Shown: piece by piece, positions 10,985 through 21,743 of the stretch | Layout: every line of letters begins with the position of its first letter | Numbering within the stretch: the stretch's first letter is position 1 | NCBI GenBank assembly: GCA_940337035.1 | Contig: CALNHX010003301.1 | Location: forward strand, 1-64,000 | Length of the DNA: 64,000 nucleotides | Source of the DNA: Agriotes lineatus | Lineage: Eukaryota; Arthropoda; Insecta; Coleoptera; Elateridae | Direction of reading: 5' to 3' | Position numbers and translations under genes: made by a program | The notes under the pieces: model-generated | Told to the model about the DNA's origin: nothing | Databases searched by the model: none | The model's input: the letters and a program-made list of their open reading frames with translations, nothing else

Positions 10985-11668
10985 TTTCAAAAACAGTGAA
11001 AACCAGAAAAACAGTTGAGTGCCCTATATTTGGTTCACCATCAGATTTTAATGGTAATCAACTTCCGACTGTAGAAGAAGTTATAAGGTGCCTTTTGTGG
11101 ATTAGATATGACCTCAAGCCACTAGGTTCCGGTAAAGAGTCAATAGTTTCAGCCATTTCTGATATCTACTTGCAGATAAAGTTTTGACTTTGTGGAAAAA
11201 AGCTTCGATTGCTAGTTTCTCGTAAGCGCGTGTTGCAACTTGTTAAGGCACATCATGACAAATATCTAAAACTTATAAGGTATCCAGAAAACAAAAAGAA
11301 CGAACACTATAATTTAGGGGTTCAAGAATATAAGACAGAACAACTAAACTATTTGACATAAGTGCCTGCAAATGCACAAGCTTTGAAAAATGTTCTTGTA
11401 ATAAAGAAAAAAAAAGGTGCCTTTAAAAGAACGACCGTATATAATCGACCAAAGAGGTGCTCGGAAAATGGTGATTGGTCCTGTTGATTTTCAAGAAACC
11501 ATTAAATTTATAGCGAGGAGAGAAAGAGAAATGAACAGATTAGACGAGAATCCCAAAAGAAAATTATTTCCTCAAAGTGAAACGACATCAATTAACCAAT
11601 CAGTTAAAAAATGTATGCCGCTTAATGAACCAACTACGTCTAGTGCAGCAAACATTCATGTTCAATAG
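10985..11668 (+). pseudogene. Unclassified repetitive insect ORF, N-terminal part, broken
   Basis: Three stretches in shifting frames line up as one protein: TVECPIFGSPSDFNGNQLPT with VEEVIRCLLWIRYDLKPL (11008-11120), then KRVLQLVKAHHDKYLKLIRY (about 11225-11283), then a Cys cluster CKCTSFEKCSC (about 11365-11400) followed by ERPYIIDQRGARKMVIG from 11426. A stop at about 11185, a TAA at 11358 and a frameshift in the A-run at 11406-11414 break it. I recall similar proteins as multicopy ORFs in insects but know no function. The junction with the virus-like frame upstream is close to 10985. Confidence 0.4.
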
Positions 11669-11689
11669 ATACAAATCGTGATATACCAT

Positions 11690-12075
11690 CTAGGGGAAAG
11701 TCGCCTATGATGGCATACTGCTTATGATGGCACACACAGCGTCATTTGGAAAGAGCTATTCTCACGGCTTCATTTACATGTCAACGTATGCGCATGCCCG
11801 TGTCAGTAGTTCTCATGAAAACTAGTGCAGATCAGACGTTATTTGTTTCGTGTAGAACTAAAATAAAATGTTGGTGAGTATCCAAGTAAGCAAGCCCATT
11901 TTGTAAGTCAGAGAAACGTTAAGTTTTATTTAATATTCATAGTTTATATTTTTGCATGCATTCAGTAAACACTGTTTTAGGTGCATCATTTTGTGGTGCA
12001 ACAAAAAACATCGACTGTTTCCTATGATGGCCTACTTGGCGGGTTCTTATGATGGCATAGTATGCCATCATAGGA
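11690..12075. repeat. Subterminal TATGATGGC repeats
   Basis: TATGATGGCATA/TATGATGGCACA-type motifs occur at about 11706, 11723, 12023 and 12049, with an inverted copy (TGCCATCATA) at about 12063. CTAGGGGAAAGTCGCC at 11690 looks like an outer terminus. Together with the pogo-like coding debris just downstream, I read this as the left subterminal region of a pogo element. Confidence 0.5.
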
Positions 12076-12084
12076 ACTAGTAAA

Positions 12085-13430
12085 TTGTGTTGTTTGCATT
12101 CATTATTTTTCGAAATATTCCAGGAAAAATTACATGAACAAATTCCTTTTCGGATTATGTCGCAAAACAAATCCGTTAAGCAACATCTAAGGCATTTCAA
12201 CTTGCTCTCAAAAATAAAATTCCTAATCCCTTTAAGAATAACAAAGCAGGTCGGGCATGGGTGGGCGGGTTTATGCAGAGCAATCCGAAATTAGCATTTA
12301 GATCTCCAGAGACAACCAGTATCTGTGGCTGTGCTGCCTTTAATAGGCGTAAGGTGGGAGAATTTTTTACGAATCTGTGGGATTTGTATGAAAAATTTAA
12401 TTTTGTTGAACATCCTGCCGGCATTTATAATATGGACGAGAGTGGCGTGAAAACTTCTACAGGTAAACCTCCAAAGCTGATCTCGGTTAAGAGGAAACGA
12501 CAAGTTGAGGTGATCAGCTCTGCAGAAAGAGGAGAGTTAACCACTATCATTTGCTGCTGTGCCGCTACTGGAAATTTTCTTCCTCCCAATTTCATTTTTG
12601 GAAAAAGAAAAAGGGTTGCAGAGAGAATGTTATTCCAGAAGATAATCTCACTCAGCCACCAAATACTTACCCACATGACAATAATGAAGTTTCTCCAGCT
12701 TTCCCATCTCTTAACCTTCGTCCTCCTAGTACATCATGTACACAGTATCTTCATTTTCCCAGCACTTCGTCATCTGAAGAGCCCAGCCTTCTCAGTACCT
12801 CAGCACTATTGTCTCCTATTCTTGTCACTTCATCATCTGAGCAGCCCAGCCTTCCCAGTACCTCAGCAATATTGCCTGCTATTCCTGTCACTTCATCTGA
12901 TAAGTGCGTTATTCCGGATGGTTCAGTTACTCCTCCACCCATTTCAACTGCCCGTTTCTTTGGTAAACATTCTGGCAAATCTTGCTCTGCTGCATCAGCG
13001 AGTCAGACTCCTTTTACTATATCTCCCCGCGATATTTTTCCATTGCCAAAAGCAGCAAAAACCACAAAAATACAGCGGAGGCGACGATGTCAAAAATCAG
13101 AAATTATAAAAAATTCACCCTTTAAACATTAACTGGTAGAAAAGCAACAAACGAAAAAGGTTCCCACAAGGAAGTGGAATGATGAAACAGCGAAGAAAAC
13201 AAAAAAAAACTCCTAGTAAGACAATCATTATTCCTAAGCCCCCCAAACAAGATTGCTTGCCGGAAGAGACCATACCTTGTCGAATTGGTAATGAACCTTG
13301 TGCTAATTCTGCAAACAAGGTTTGGTTACAGTGCAATATTTGTCAGCAGTGGCCACACAAACTGTGTACAGCTTATGTAACAGGGCTCTTCATTTGTGAT
13401 TTTTGTAAACACGATGTGTGTTCGAAATAG
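12085..13430 (+). pseudogene. Pogo-like transposase, internally deleted
   Basis: The frame from 12261 reads RRKVGEFFTNLWDLYEKFNF, then IYNMDESGV, in which the aspartate is the first catalytic residue of the DDE_1 domain, then SVKRKRQVEVISSAERGELT and NFLPPNFIFGKRKR. The rest of the catalytic core, with the second and third acids, is missing. Another frame resumes at about 12630 with a Ser/Pro-rich linker and the pogo-type tail SPRDIFPLPKA...RRRR (13020-13110). A third frame (13179-13430) encodes a C-terminal zinc finger, C-x2-C-x-x-W-x-H-x-x-C...C-x2-C. The linker contains a 66-bp duplication (EEPSLLSTSALLSPILVTSS / EQPSLPSTSAILPAIPVTSS). The gene is dead. Confidence 0.7.
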
Positions 13431-13499
13431 AAACAGAAGTAGATGCCTACCTTATAAAATAAATATATATTTAAATATCTCATTAAACTATGATATATT

Positions 13500-13960
13500 T
13501 TTCGAACTTTTTCCACTGTCTAGGGTGTAAATCATACAACGTTTCGGGAGTTTTGATCTACTCCCGTCTTCAGGTGTTCTTGACCACTGCCAAAAAATGA
13601 CATTCAGACATTAAATTATATTTACTGTAACTTTTGGAGAAGAAAATAAAATAATAATTTTTGATCATGTTTGCTTCATAATTACAGTGTAATCCTAGCC
13701 AACTATTCCCTTTCCACTTTGCCCTCACAAACTTTCCACTTTGCCCACATGATGAGGGCAAAGTGGAAAAATTGTACTTTTTTTCGAAATTATTTTTTTT
13801 TCAACTTTAAATTAATGTTTCGTTGCAAGTTTGCTGGTTTTTAGAAAGTAGATATACTATTTTACTAAAAAAAATATTTTTCGACTTGCTGAGTCTGTTT
13901 ATCATAACTTTAGTTACATTTCAAACTAACCTTTCCACTTTGCCCGCCTCTTACCTATAT
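13500..13960. repeat. Non-coding stretch with hairpins and CTTTGCCC motifs
   Basis: CGGGAGTTTTGATCTACTCCCG (13544-13565, a palindrome) is followed by several TTTCCACTTTGCCC motifs at about 13709, 13732 and 13931, and by an inverted copy GGGCAAAGTGGAAA at 13756. The alternating orientation suggests MITE ends. No coding sequence is present. Confidence 0.4.
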
Positions 13961-14519
13961 CAAAATGTTCGGTGAAAAATTTATAATGTATAAAAATTTG
14001 TGTTAGATCTCCCTACAAGCAAAAAAAAACGTGACAGCAAAATTGCAGCACAATAGCCCAAAACGTTACTAACAGTACCGCATTTCCCGCTAGGCCCAGG
14101 CCTAGGGCGCCAAATTTTAGGGGGCGCAAAATTTTAAGGGGTTCAAAAGAAGAAATGTGCGCTTATTTGTACGCGTAATTATTGCAGTTTGGATTGTGAA
14201 CGCCTGCGAAATAGGGCGACGCAACGCAAGCCTCGTGAAGACCTTCTTTCTACGTTGCGGCCAAACAAGTCGTAGGCGCACTCCCCAGTACTCCCCTTTT
14301 GGCGAGTAAGTGGACTCGTCCAGCAAACCGCTCCGCTCCGCGAGACAGTAGCTTGAACCTGTCAATCTTGTCACTCTGTTATCGGCCACCCGTCGGCCAT
14401 TGACCGTGCGTGACTTTTGTTAGTATGGTGAATTGCGAATCACCATCACATCAGTTAATTTGTTAGTGGGTACTTACTACAAAACATAAACAACAATGTC
14501 CAAAAAAACTAAGTGGTGC

Positions 14520-16980
14520 TGAATTTCGAAAAAAAGCTAAAGAGAAAAAAATTAAAAGTTTTTATCTCAAGTTCCCAAAATTAGTGGGTTTTTTCTGCCC
14601 GGATATAAACAACCCTGTCCAGTTGCAAGTGCTACTGATAATAGTGCTAATGAAAGTAATGTATCGGCATCGGTAAGTCAGAACCTGGATTATGTAGTTG
14701 AAGATGAAGGTGTTGTTGTTAGTGCCAAAGTTGCCAATTCAGATAACTTGCAAAATCAATCGGAAAATTCAGAGCTAGAGTCCCAAACAGAAACAAATAT
14801 ATCTGATGTCCCTGCTTTGTGGAACATAGACGACAAAACTCGAGAACACATAGCTAAAAATGAGTTCAAACAAAATGTTGACGCTGATTTTTCTGTTTCC
14901 GAGCGGATTTACGGAGTAAAAAAAGGTGGTGTACTAAGGGCTACTTTGAAAAATGCCTTAAAAATGGTGAAATTAAAACACGTGATTGGCTTGTTTACTC
15001 TCCTTCAAAGGCATCAGTTTTTTGCGCTTACTGCAGACTTTTTGGAAATGACGCTGCACCTGCATCCTCTTTTTGTGAAGGTTTCAATGATTGGAAAAAT
15101 GCTGTAGCCGCACTACAGTCGCATGAAAACTCTCCCGCTCACTGAAGTTCGGTTTTGTCTTATGTTAGTAGGGCAAAAGTAGAAAACCGCATTGACAAAA
15201 AACTTGTCGAAGCTTGGGAATCTGATGTAAAGTGTTGGCGTGAAGTTTTAAAACGCGTTGTTGCGACCATTAAATACCTTGCTACTCGAGGTTACCCCTT
15301 AAGAGGATCAGACAATTTGTTCGGTTCCAGCAGAAACGGTGCATATATAGGCGCACAATTTGATCCATTTCTATCCCAGCATATATATAAACATGCCAAC
15401 AAAGGCCAAGGTAGTACATCTTACCTTTCACATTTCACTTGCGACGAAATAATTATAATAATGGGCAACACTGTTCTCAAAAGAATTATCCAAGAATTGA
15501 AGGAAGCAAAATACTACTCCTTAATTGTAGATTCCACTCCAGATATTGCCCATGTTGATCAACTTACATTAGTTGTGCGATATGTATTACCCAATCCTAA
15601 TGGTAGGAAGACTACGCCAGTAGAGAGGTTTTTAGAGTTCCTCCCAAACACTGGACACAAAGCGGAAGAGTTGGCTACAGCTTTATTTAAAAACATGGAG
15701 TGTCACGTAATTGATATAAAAGATTGTCGTGGCCAGAGCTTCGACAATGCTTCCAACATGGCAGGAGTGTACTCTGGTCTTCAAGCCAGAATAAAGGAAC
15801 AATGTCCACTAGCAGAGTATATTCCGTGCTCCTCACACTCTTTGAACTTAGTTGGAGTAGCTTCAGCAGAGGCATCGGAAAAAGCTGTAGTATTTTTCGG
15901 CCTCGTGCAAGGGTTATACAATTTTTTTGGTGCTTCAACTCATCGCTGGGAGATTCTAAAAAGTGTCCTTAAAGATAGATTCCCAGTTGTGAAATCACTT
16001 TCGATTACCAGGTGGTCAGCTCGAGCCGACGCTCTCAAAGCAATTTATAAGTCATTTCCAGATATATTAAAGGCGCTAGAAAACATAATAAGCGATAAAA
16101 ACGAAAAGCCCACAACGCGGCAAGAGGCCAAGGGACTGGAAAAGAAAATGATGAAACTTGAAAACGCCTTCTTACTCATCTTTTGGAAGGAGATTATGAA
16201 AAAATTTTGGAAAGTAAATGCTACTCTGCAAAGTGAAACTATCGACCTTGGAACCGTTGGATCACTATCTGACTCGCTTAAATCTTATGTGCAAGAACTA
16301 AGAAACAAGTTCGAAGAGTATGCATCAGCAGCAGAAATGCTGACTAAATCAGATGACTGGGGAAAAATGAGAGTGAGAAAACGGAAAAGATTTTTTGATG
16401 TTATGCCCAGCAGCAATGAAACTAACTAGCTTGACCGCAAAGAAATTTTTAGAATAAATGTATTTCTATTAATTGTTGACAAAATAACGACAGAGCTCGA
16501 TAAAAGGGCAAACGCTTACAAGGGTGTCCATCACAAGTTTGTATTTTTGTTGAACTTAAGAACACTGTGACAACGCCATCAAATCAAAATGTAAAGAGCT
16601 TGTTGAACTGTGTAAAGATGATTTGGACGAATGCTTCTCAGATGAGTGTGTGCATTTCAAGTATTATTTGAAGAGTGAAAATTCAGAGAGGGAAAGGGAA
16701 GATGAGGATGAGACCAAAAAGAAACGACCATCCTTCAAGCCTCTTCTCCAATTGATCTACAACAAGAACTTGCAAAACATATTTCCCAACATGGAGATTG
16801 TGTTAAGAATAGTGCTCTTTTACTGTCCTAAAACCATTTACGGAACTCCTGAAGCCAGTGCAAACTCAATGCACTTTCTGTAATGGCCATAGAATCCGAT
16901 CTAACTGAAAGCCTTGACTTCGAAGAAATAACAAGAATTTTTGTTTAGTCTAAGCAACGAAGAAAATTGCCTTAAAATAA
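14520..16980 (+). pseudogene. hAT transposase (zinc finger MYM-type 1-like), frameshifted
   Basis: Blocks in order: KLPKLVGFFCPDINNP (about 14573); an acidic N-terminal region (14748-14850); a TTF-type region with WNIDDKTREHIAKNEFKQN and then a frameshift; and a long open frame 15155-16429 (424 aa). The long frame carries the DUF4371/RNase H-like core, with LIVDSTPDIAHVDQL (first catalytic D), FDNASNMAGVYSGLQ (second acid region), CSSHSLNL and ITRWSARADALK. The C-terminal dimerisation domain survives only as fragments (LLQLIYNKNLQNIFPNMEI at about 16751 and SVMAIESDLTESLDFEEITR near 16880). Stops at 15107, at 16429 and after make it non-functional. Confidence 0.75.
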
Positions 16981-17310
16981 GAATTTGACTGTATATGACT
17001 GAATGCTTTTTTTTAACCTTAAGTGTTTGTTGGACTATGCATTTATTATTAAGCTCAAAATATATTTTTTTCGTCAATTATATTTCTACATTATGAATCG
17101 TGATGTAATTATTTCTGATTTTCAACACATGAGCATAATTTGTGAATGTTGTCCATCATACACGTATTTTGTGTTATTGTGTATTATTTTAGAGTTGAAA
17201 TAAAATAAGTGACTAAAAAACTCTTATTTTTCAAGTTATTTTATACACCTTCCAAATAACATTTTGACAATATCAACAATTATTATTTATTTACAACTGG
17301 TGGGTACAGA

Positions 17311-18008
17311 CAGGGTGTCCAAAAAATGGCGGATTAACTCTACAGTGCGTTACTTGGGGATGCCTAATGAACCATGGAAAAATATGAAAAAAATTCCCTG
17401 GGCCGTATTTTTCGAAATATTTCTGGTCAAAGGTGGGTAATGAAATCAATTTATTTAAATAACTAGTGTATAATTATAGTGTCAAATATATCTGGGACTT
17501 ATTAAAATATCTGTTTTTTTAATATTCTTGGGATTTAACTAAATTGTTTTCAATATTTAAGTATTTTAAAAAACTGATTTCCTGTTGAGTTTGTCAATTA
17601 CTAAATATGGCAAACAGGCTTTGTACAATAATAATATACGAAATCAAGCTTGGCATTGAAATATTTGTTGTATGAATAATATGTTGGTGGCACTGTAAGT
17701 TCATGTCAAATTCGATGTTAGCAGGTTAGGTTTTGCGACAGTTTGTGTCAAAACTGACGCAAAACCTAACCTACTAACCTCGAATTTGACATGAACTTAC
17801 AGTGCCACCAACATATTAACAACTTACTATGGATACATTTTTCATTGAGAAATTGTTGCAGTATCAATTTGGCCAGATTTATTTTTATTAATTTCGAAAT
17901 ATTTCGAAAAATACGGCCCAGGGATTTTTTTTCATATTTTTCCAGGGTTCATAAGGCATCCCTCAGTAACGCACCGTAGAGTTAATCCGCCATTTTTTGG
18001 ACACCCTG
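17311..18008. mobile_element. Palindromic MITE, 698 bp, with a nested inner hairpin
   Basis: The ends CAGGGTGTCCAAAAAATGGC (17311) and its complement (ending 18008) are followed inward by about 100 bp of matching inverted sequence. At the centre (17678-17818) a second inverted repeat of about 70 bp per arm starts AATATGTTGGTGGCACTG. It has no coding capacity. The CAGGGTG terminus and a TA on the right flank suggest a mariner-type family; the left flank is GA, so the duplication has eroded. Confidence 0.7.
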
Positions 18009-18170
18009 TATATATTTCTTTCAATACTTCTACATTTTACAAGATTGAAATTTTCTGACAGATTTTTTCATTATTCAGTTAATCTCCGTAGAGGTGTAGT
18101 AACAGGTTATATGCCAATTACTGCAAAGTTTAATATGATATTATACATTTTAAAGGAGTTGATTTATTTA

Positions 18171-18947
18171 TAGTATTTTACATTACAAGCCAGGTAAAAC
18201 AGGTTTTACTGGCGATAGGATTGGGATGACTGGCGAGCCGTTAGGCGAGCCTGTCATATCCTTGAACCAGTAAAAATGGTTACCTGGCGTGTATTGTTGA
18301 ATGTTTTATTTGTTCCTCACTTGTAAATAACTAGAAATTCACAATTTATTCAAAATGTCAAACTGACAAGGCACTAAATTAATCAATATGACACATACTA
18401 AGGAAGACAACTCTGGCTTTGCACGCTATCATTTATCTATGAGCACGCTTGTAAAATATAACTGGCTAGCCAGTAAAAAATTTACTGGCTAGCCAGTTAA
18501 GAAACATTTTCAAGGTGAATACAGTGACTTGATAAATTGATGTTTACAAGTGAGGAACAAATAATAGTATTTTACATTACAAGCCAGGTAAAACAGTTTT
18601 TACTGGCGATAGGATTGGGATGACTGGCGAGCCGTTAGGCGAGCCTGTCATATCCTTGAGACAGTAAAAATGGTTACCTGGCGTGTATTGTTGAATATTT
18701 TATTTGTTCCTCACTTGTAAATAACTAGAAATTTACCGTTTATTCAAAATGTCAAACTGACAAGCAACTAAATTCATCAATATGACACATACTAAGGAAG
18801 ACAACTCTGGCTTTGCACGCCATCATTTATCTTGTAAAATATAACTGGCTAGCCAGTAAAAAATTTACTGGCTAGCCAGTTATGAAACATTTTCAAGGTG
18901 AATACAGTGACTTGATAAATTGATGTTTACAAGTGAGGAACAAATAA
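18171..18947. repeat. Tandem duplication (~390 bp x2) of a hairpin-rich unit
   Basis: Unit 1 is 18171-18564 and unit 2 is 18565-18947. They are nearly identical; unit 2 lacks 11 bp present in unit 1 (around 18438-18448). Each unit holds a 39-bp perfect palindrome (AACTGGCTAGCCAGTAAA-AAA-complement, at 18460-18498 and 18843-18881), a looser hairpin starting at the GGTAAAAC string, and an inverted pair TATTTGTTCCTCACTTGTAAA / TTTACAAGTGAGGAACAAATA that bounds a 255-bp segment. It looks like a MITE that has been tandemly copied. Confidence 0.75.
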
Positions 18948-19339
18948 AAATATTAACGATATAGGACCGAATTCAGAGACGTATCTTAACTAACACTAAC
19001 ACTCACCTCATCCGTCACTCATTGAGCACTCATGTTAGTGTGAGTTCCACTCAAACTCATCTGCGGAATTCAGAATGAGATAGCTATGAGTGACTAATGT
19101 AAGTGAACGTTGAGTGGGGCAATTGTCAAAATGTTTGTTGGGGGAACGATTGGCAGCAGAGATTTTACCAAATAACTGGGAGGTAGCACTGGAAATCACT
19201 AAAACACAAACTTCGTGTTAAACATTTCAGCTGTATAACCTCATACCTCATTTTCAACTTGGCGATTTGGCGTGCGTTTGTATTGATCCGTGTTTATTAT
19301 TATTACTGTTTTTATATCTTGTTATCGTTGTTTTTATTA

Positions 19340-19430
19340 TTGTTATTGTTCTTATTATTGTTATCTTTCTTGTTATTATTGTTATCTTTCTTGTTATTAT
19401 TGTTATCTTTCTTGTTATTGTTATCCGTTA
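19340..19430 (+). repeat. 21-bp pyrimidine-rich tandem repeat
   Basis: TTATTATTGTTATCTTTCTTG is repeated about three times with degenerate flanking units. It lies just upstream of the Myb-like start codon at 19475, in what should be its 5' leader or promoter. Confidence 0.7.
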
Positions 19431-19474
19431 TTGCGTTTTGTTGTTTTTCATTTTTTTAAATTTTGTAAGTAATT

Positions 19475-20474
19475 ATGGCTGCTAGAAGTTTCATGTCGGG
19501 AGAGGAAAAGTTGTTCCTGAAGGAAATCATTACAAGGCATGCCTGAATTGTTGAGTCAGAGAAAACTGATGCTGTTTCCGTAACGGAGAAAAAGAAGGTT
19601 TGGCTAGCCATAGCCAAAGAATACAATTCTGTGGCTGAACATTCCAAGGTATGTAATAGTGTGTTTACTTATTTAATGTATAAAATACGTAATTTATGTT
19701 TTACAACTAGATAACTTTATTAAAATATTTATAGCGGGCGCCAGAGCAATTACGTAAATGCTGGGAGAACATGAAGAGTCGCCGCAAGAAGGAGCTGTCT
19801 TCCAAGAAGCAGCAATGAATGAAGACTGGCGGTGGCTCTTACAAGCCACCTGAGGAGGATAATACTTTTATGGACGATATCCTAACCGCTGTCGATATCG
19901 AGTTGAAGGACAGTATTGATAGCGACACAATTACAATTCTTAGTGGAGGGTCATCGTCCTTCAACGACCACGATTATGTGATCCAGGAGGATGCAAGTTT
20001 GATGCCCGTCCTCATTGAGAAGGATGCAGCAGGTAACGTGGCTTTTTCATTTCTCAAATTAGGAATAAGCAATGTTAACAGTTTTAAATATTTTTTCTGA
20101 AGTTGTGATGCATTTGGCGATTTAAAAAATCACTGCAAAAAATTCTTTTTAAACAAATTACTGTACTAACTTTAAATACTATTGTAGATTCAGATGTAAT
20201 CGGGACAGAGAACAAAATCTGCAAGGTCGCCGCCCAAAACCCAACCCCCCGACGAACGCCAAGAAGAAATGTGACCTACACATCAAGGGGCACCGCAATC
20301 GAACGGGAGCTGGAGAGGCGGTTAGAAAGAACCGATGCATTACTTAGGCAGGACGAAGAACTGCACGCTCTACGTCTTCAGGAGCAACACCTGAAACTAG
20401 CCATTGCCCAGGAGCAGTTAAAACAGGAAAAATTAAAAACAGAAATGTTACAAAAACAATTGGAAAATAAATAA
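19475..20474 (+). pseudogene. Harbinger Myb/SANT-like DNA-binding protein with two TGA stops
   Basis: Three exons can be read: 19475-19648, 19735-20032 and 20188-20474, joined at gt/ag sites in a consistent frame (252 codons plus stop). Exon 1 starts MAARSFMSGEEKLFLKEII and contains VWLAIAKEYNS; exon 2 starts RAPEQLRKCWENMKSRRKKE. Together these are the Myb/SANT-like (zeste/MSANTD-type) domain seen in Harbinger partner proteins. Exon 3 ends in a long charged coiled coil (ERELERRLERTDALLRQDEE). TGA codons at 19544-19546 and 19816-19818 interrupt it. Both could be CGA to TGA transitions, since arginine fits both places. It is probably dead, or rescued only by other copies. Confidence 0.8.
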
Positions 20475-20581
20475 ATGTACATTTCTAAATATTGTGTTTT
20501 ATTGACGAAAAAGCTAAGTCAATTATATTTTCATTTTTAAAATTTTAAAAATACATAGTTATGAAATTAACAATTTTGGTA

Positions 20582-21743
20582 TTATTCATATGCAAAATGC
20601 CGCTGAATAAAAGCCGCACGAATTACATTGCCTCGCATCTGAATGGGCGCAGGTGGGTTCTCAACTATGTTATTTGGCAAGTGCTGCTCTTCGACCAAAT
20701 TTTCTCCTTGTTTGATCGCAATATTATGGAGAACTGCTGTCGCGGCAATTATTCTGGTAGTTCGCAAATTATATTGCGAGGCATGCACCAAGCAGCGGAA
20801 CCTGCTTTTCCAAATGCCAAAGGTACGTTCCACAACATTGCGTGTTCTTAAATGAGCACTGTTGTACCGATGTTCAGCTCTAGTTGCCGGATTTAGTAGA
20901 GGTGTGTAAACGTGGCTGGTTTGTGCATATGCACTATCGCCCAACACAATACCAGGTAAATCACCACGTTCTAATTTCATACGTACTGAGCTGCTATTAA
21001 ATATCCTGCTGTCATGTGCAGAACCTGGCCAACGTATGACTATATCCAATATTTCGCAGCAGGGTCCAGCAACCGCTTGAACATTTAAGGACATCCACCC
21101 CTTCCTGTTGCGATATACTTCTGCATTCATCCCACCAGGACTCTTTATTTCAATATGGGTTCCATCCACGCATCCTATTACCCCAGGAAATCCACCAATT
21201 TCGAAGAAACTTTGCTTGGTTGCATGTAAATCTGCGACGTTATGAGGAAATGTAATATGTCTTCCCAAATTCCTAGCTAACTGCTCGCTGACTTCTTTAA
21301 TTATTCTGCAGACGGATGACTGGCTGACAGATACAATATCACCGCATACCCTCTGAAAATAATAAAAGAGTATAGTATTACTTATAAAATTCTGGCACAC
21401 TTTATGACATACCTGATAGCTACCTGTTGCAAAAAATCTCAACGCTATATACAATTTTAAAATTGGTGGGATTGGAACTCCACGATTGTTTCCATTTCCA
21501 ATCTGTGGATACACAATTGGTAAAATTATTTCATCGATGGTTTGCCTACAAAACCGCACTCGTTGTATGAGCTCTGTATTTGTATAACGCTCTAATGGAT
21601 TTAAGTTGTCCCGTAAGATAAATCTGGAAAAAATGTAGACATAAAAATCTAGCTTTAACTATTTATCACATCAAACACTACCTTGGTATTTGTAAAAAAT
21701 CATCTTCACGAAAATAATCAACGAATTCCCAAAAATCATCCAT
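20582..21743 (-). CDS. Harbinger transposase (DDE_Tnp_4), three exons, intact
   Basis: Splicing exon 1 (21743-21682), exon 2 (21623-21413) and exon 3 (21352-20582) at gt/ag junctions gives 347 aa with no stops. The 60-bp second intron is in phase, so it also reads open. The protein starts MDDFWEFVDYFREDDF. The catalytic triad is visible as D154 in GCVDGTH, D230 in LGDSAY and E266 in VVERTFG, a DD35E arrangement. An HTH-like region precedes it (VSQSSVCRIIKEVSEQL, about 100-116). It should act on the 18964/21945 termini. Its stop lies 107 bp from the stop of the convergent Myb gene. Confidence 0.88.

Noticed and set aside
10829..10999. C-terminal 57 codons of the virus-like frame as part of the viral protein
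   Set aside because: Composition turns AT-rich and hydrophobic in a random way; this looks like flanking DNA read through by chance.
19259..19485. Three overlapping open frames rich in Leu, Ile and Cys
   Set aside because: They are translations of a 21-bp pyrimidine-rich tandem repeat upstream of the Myb-like gene.
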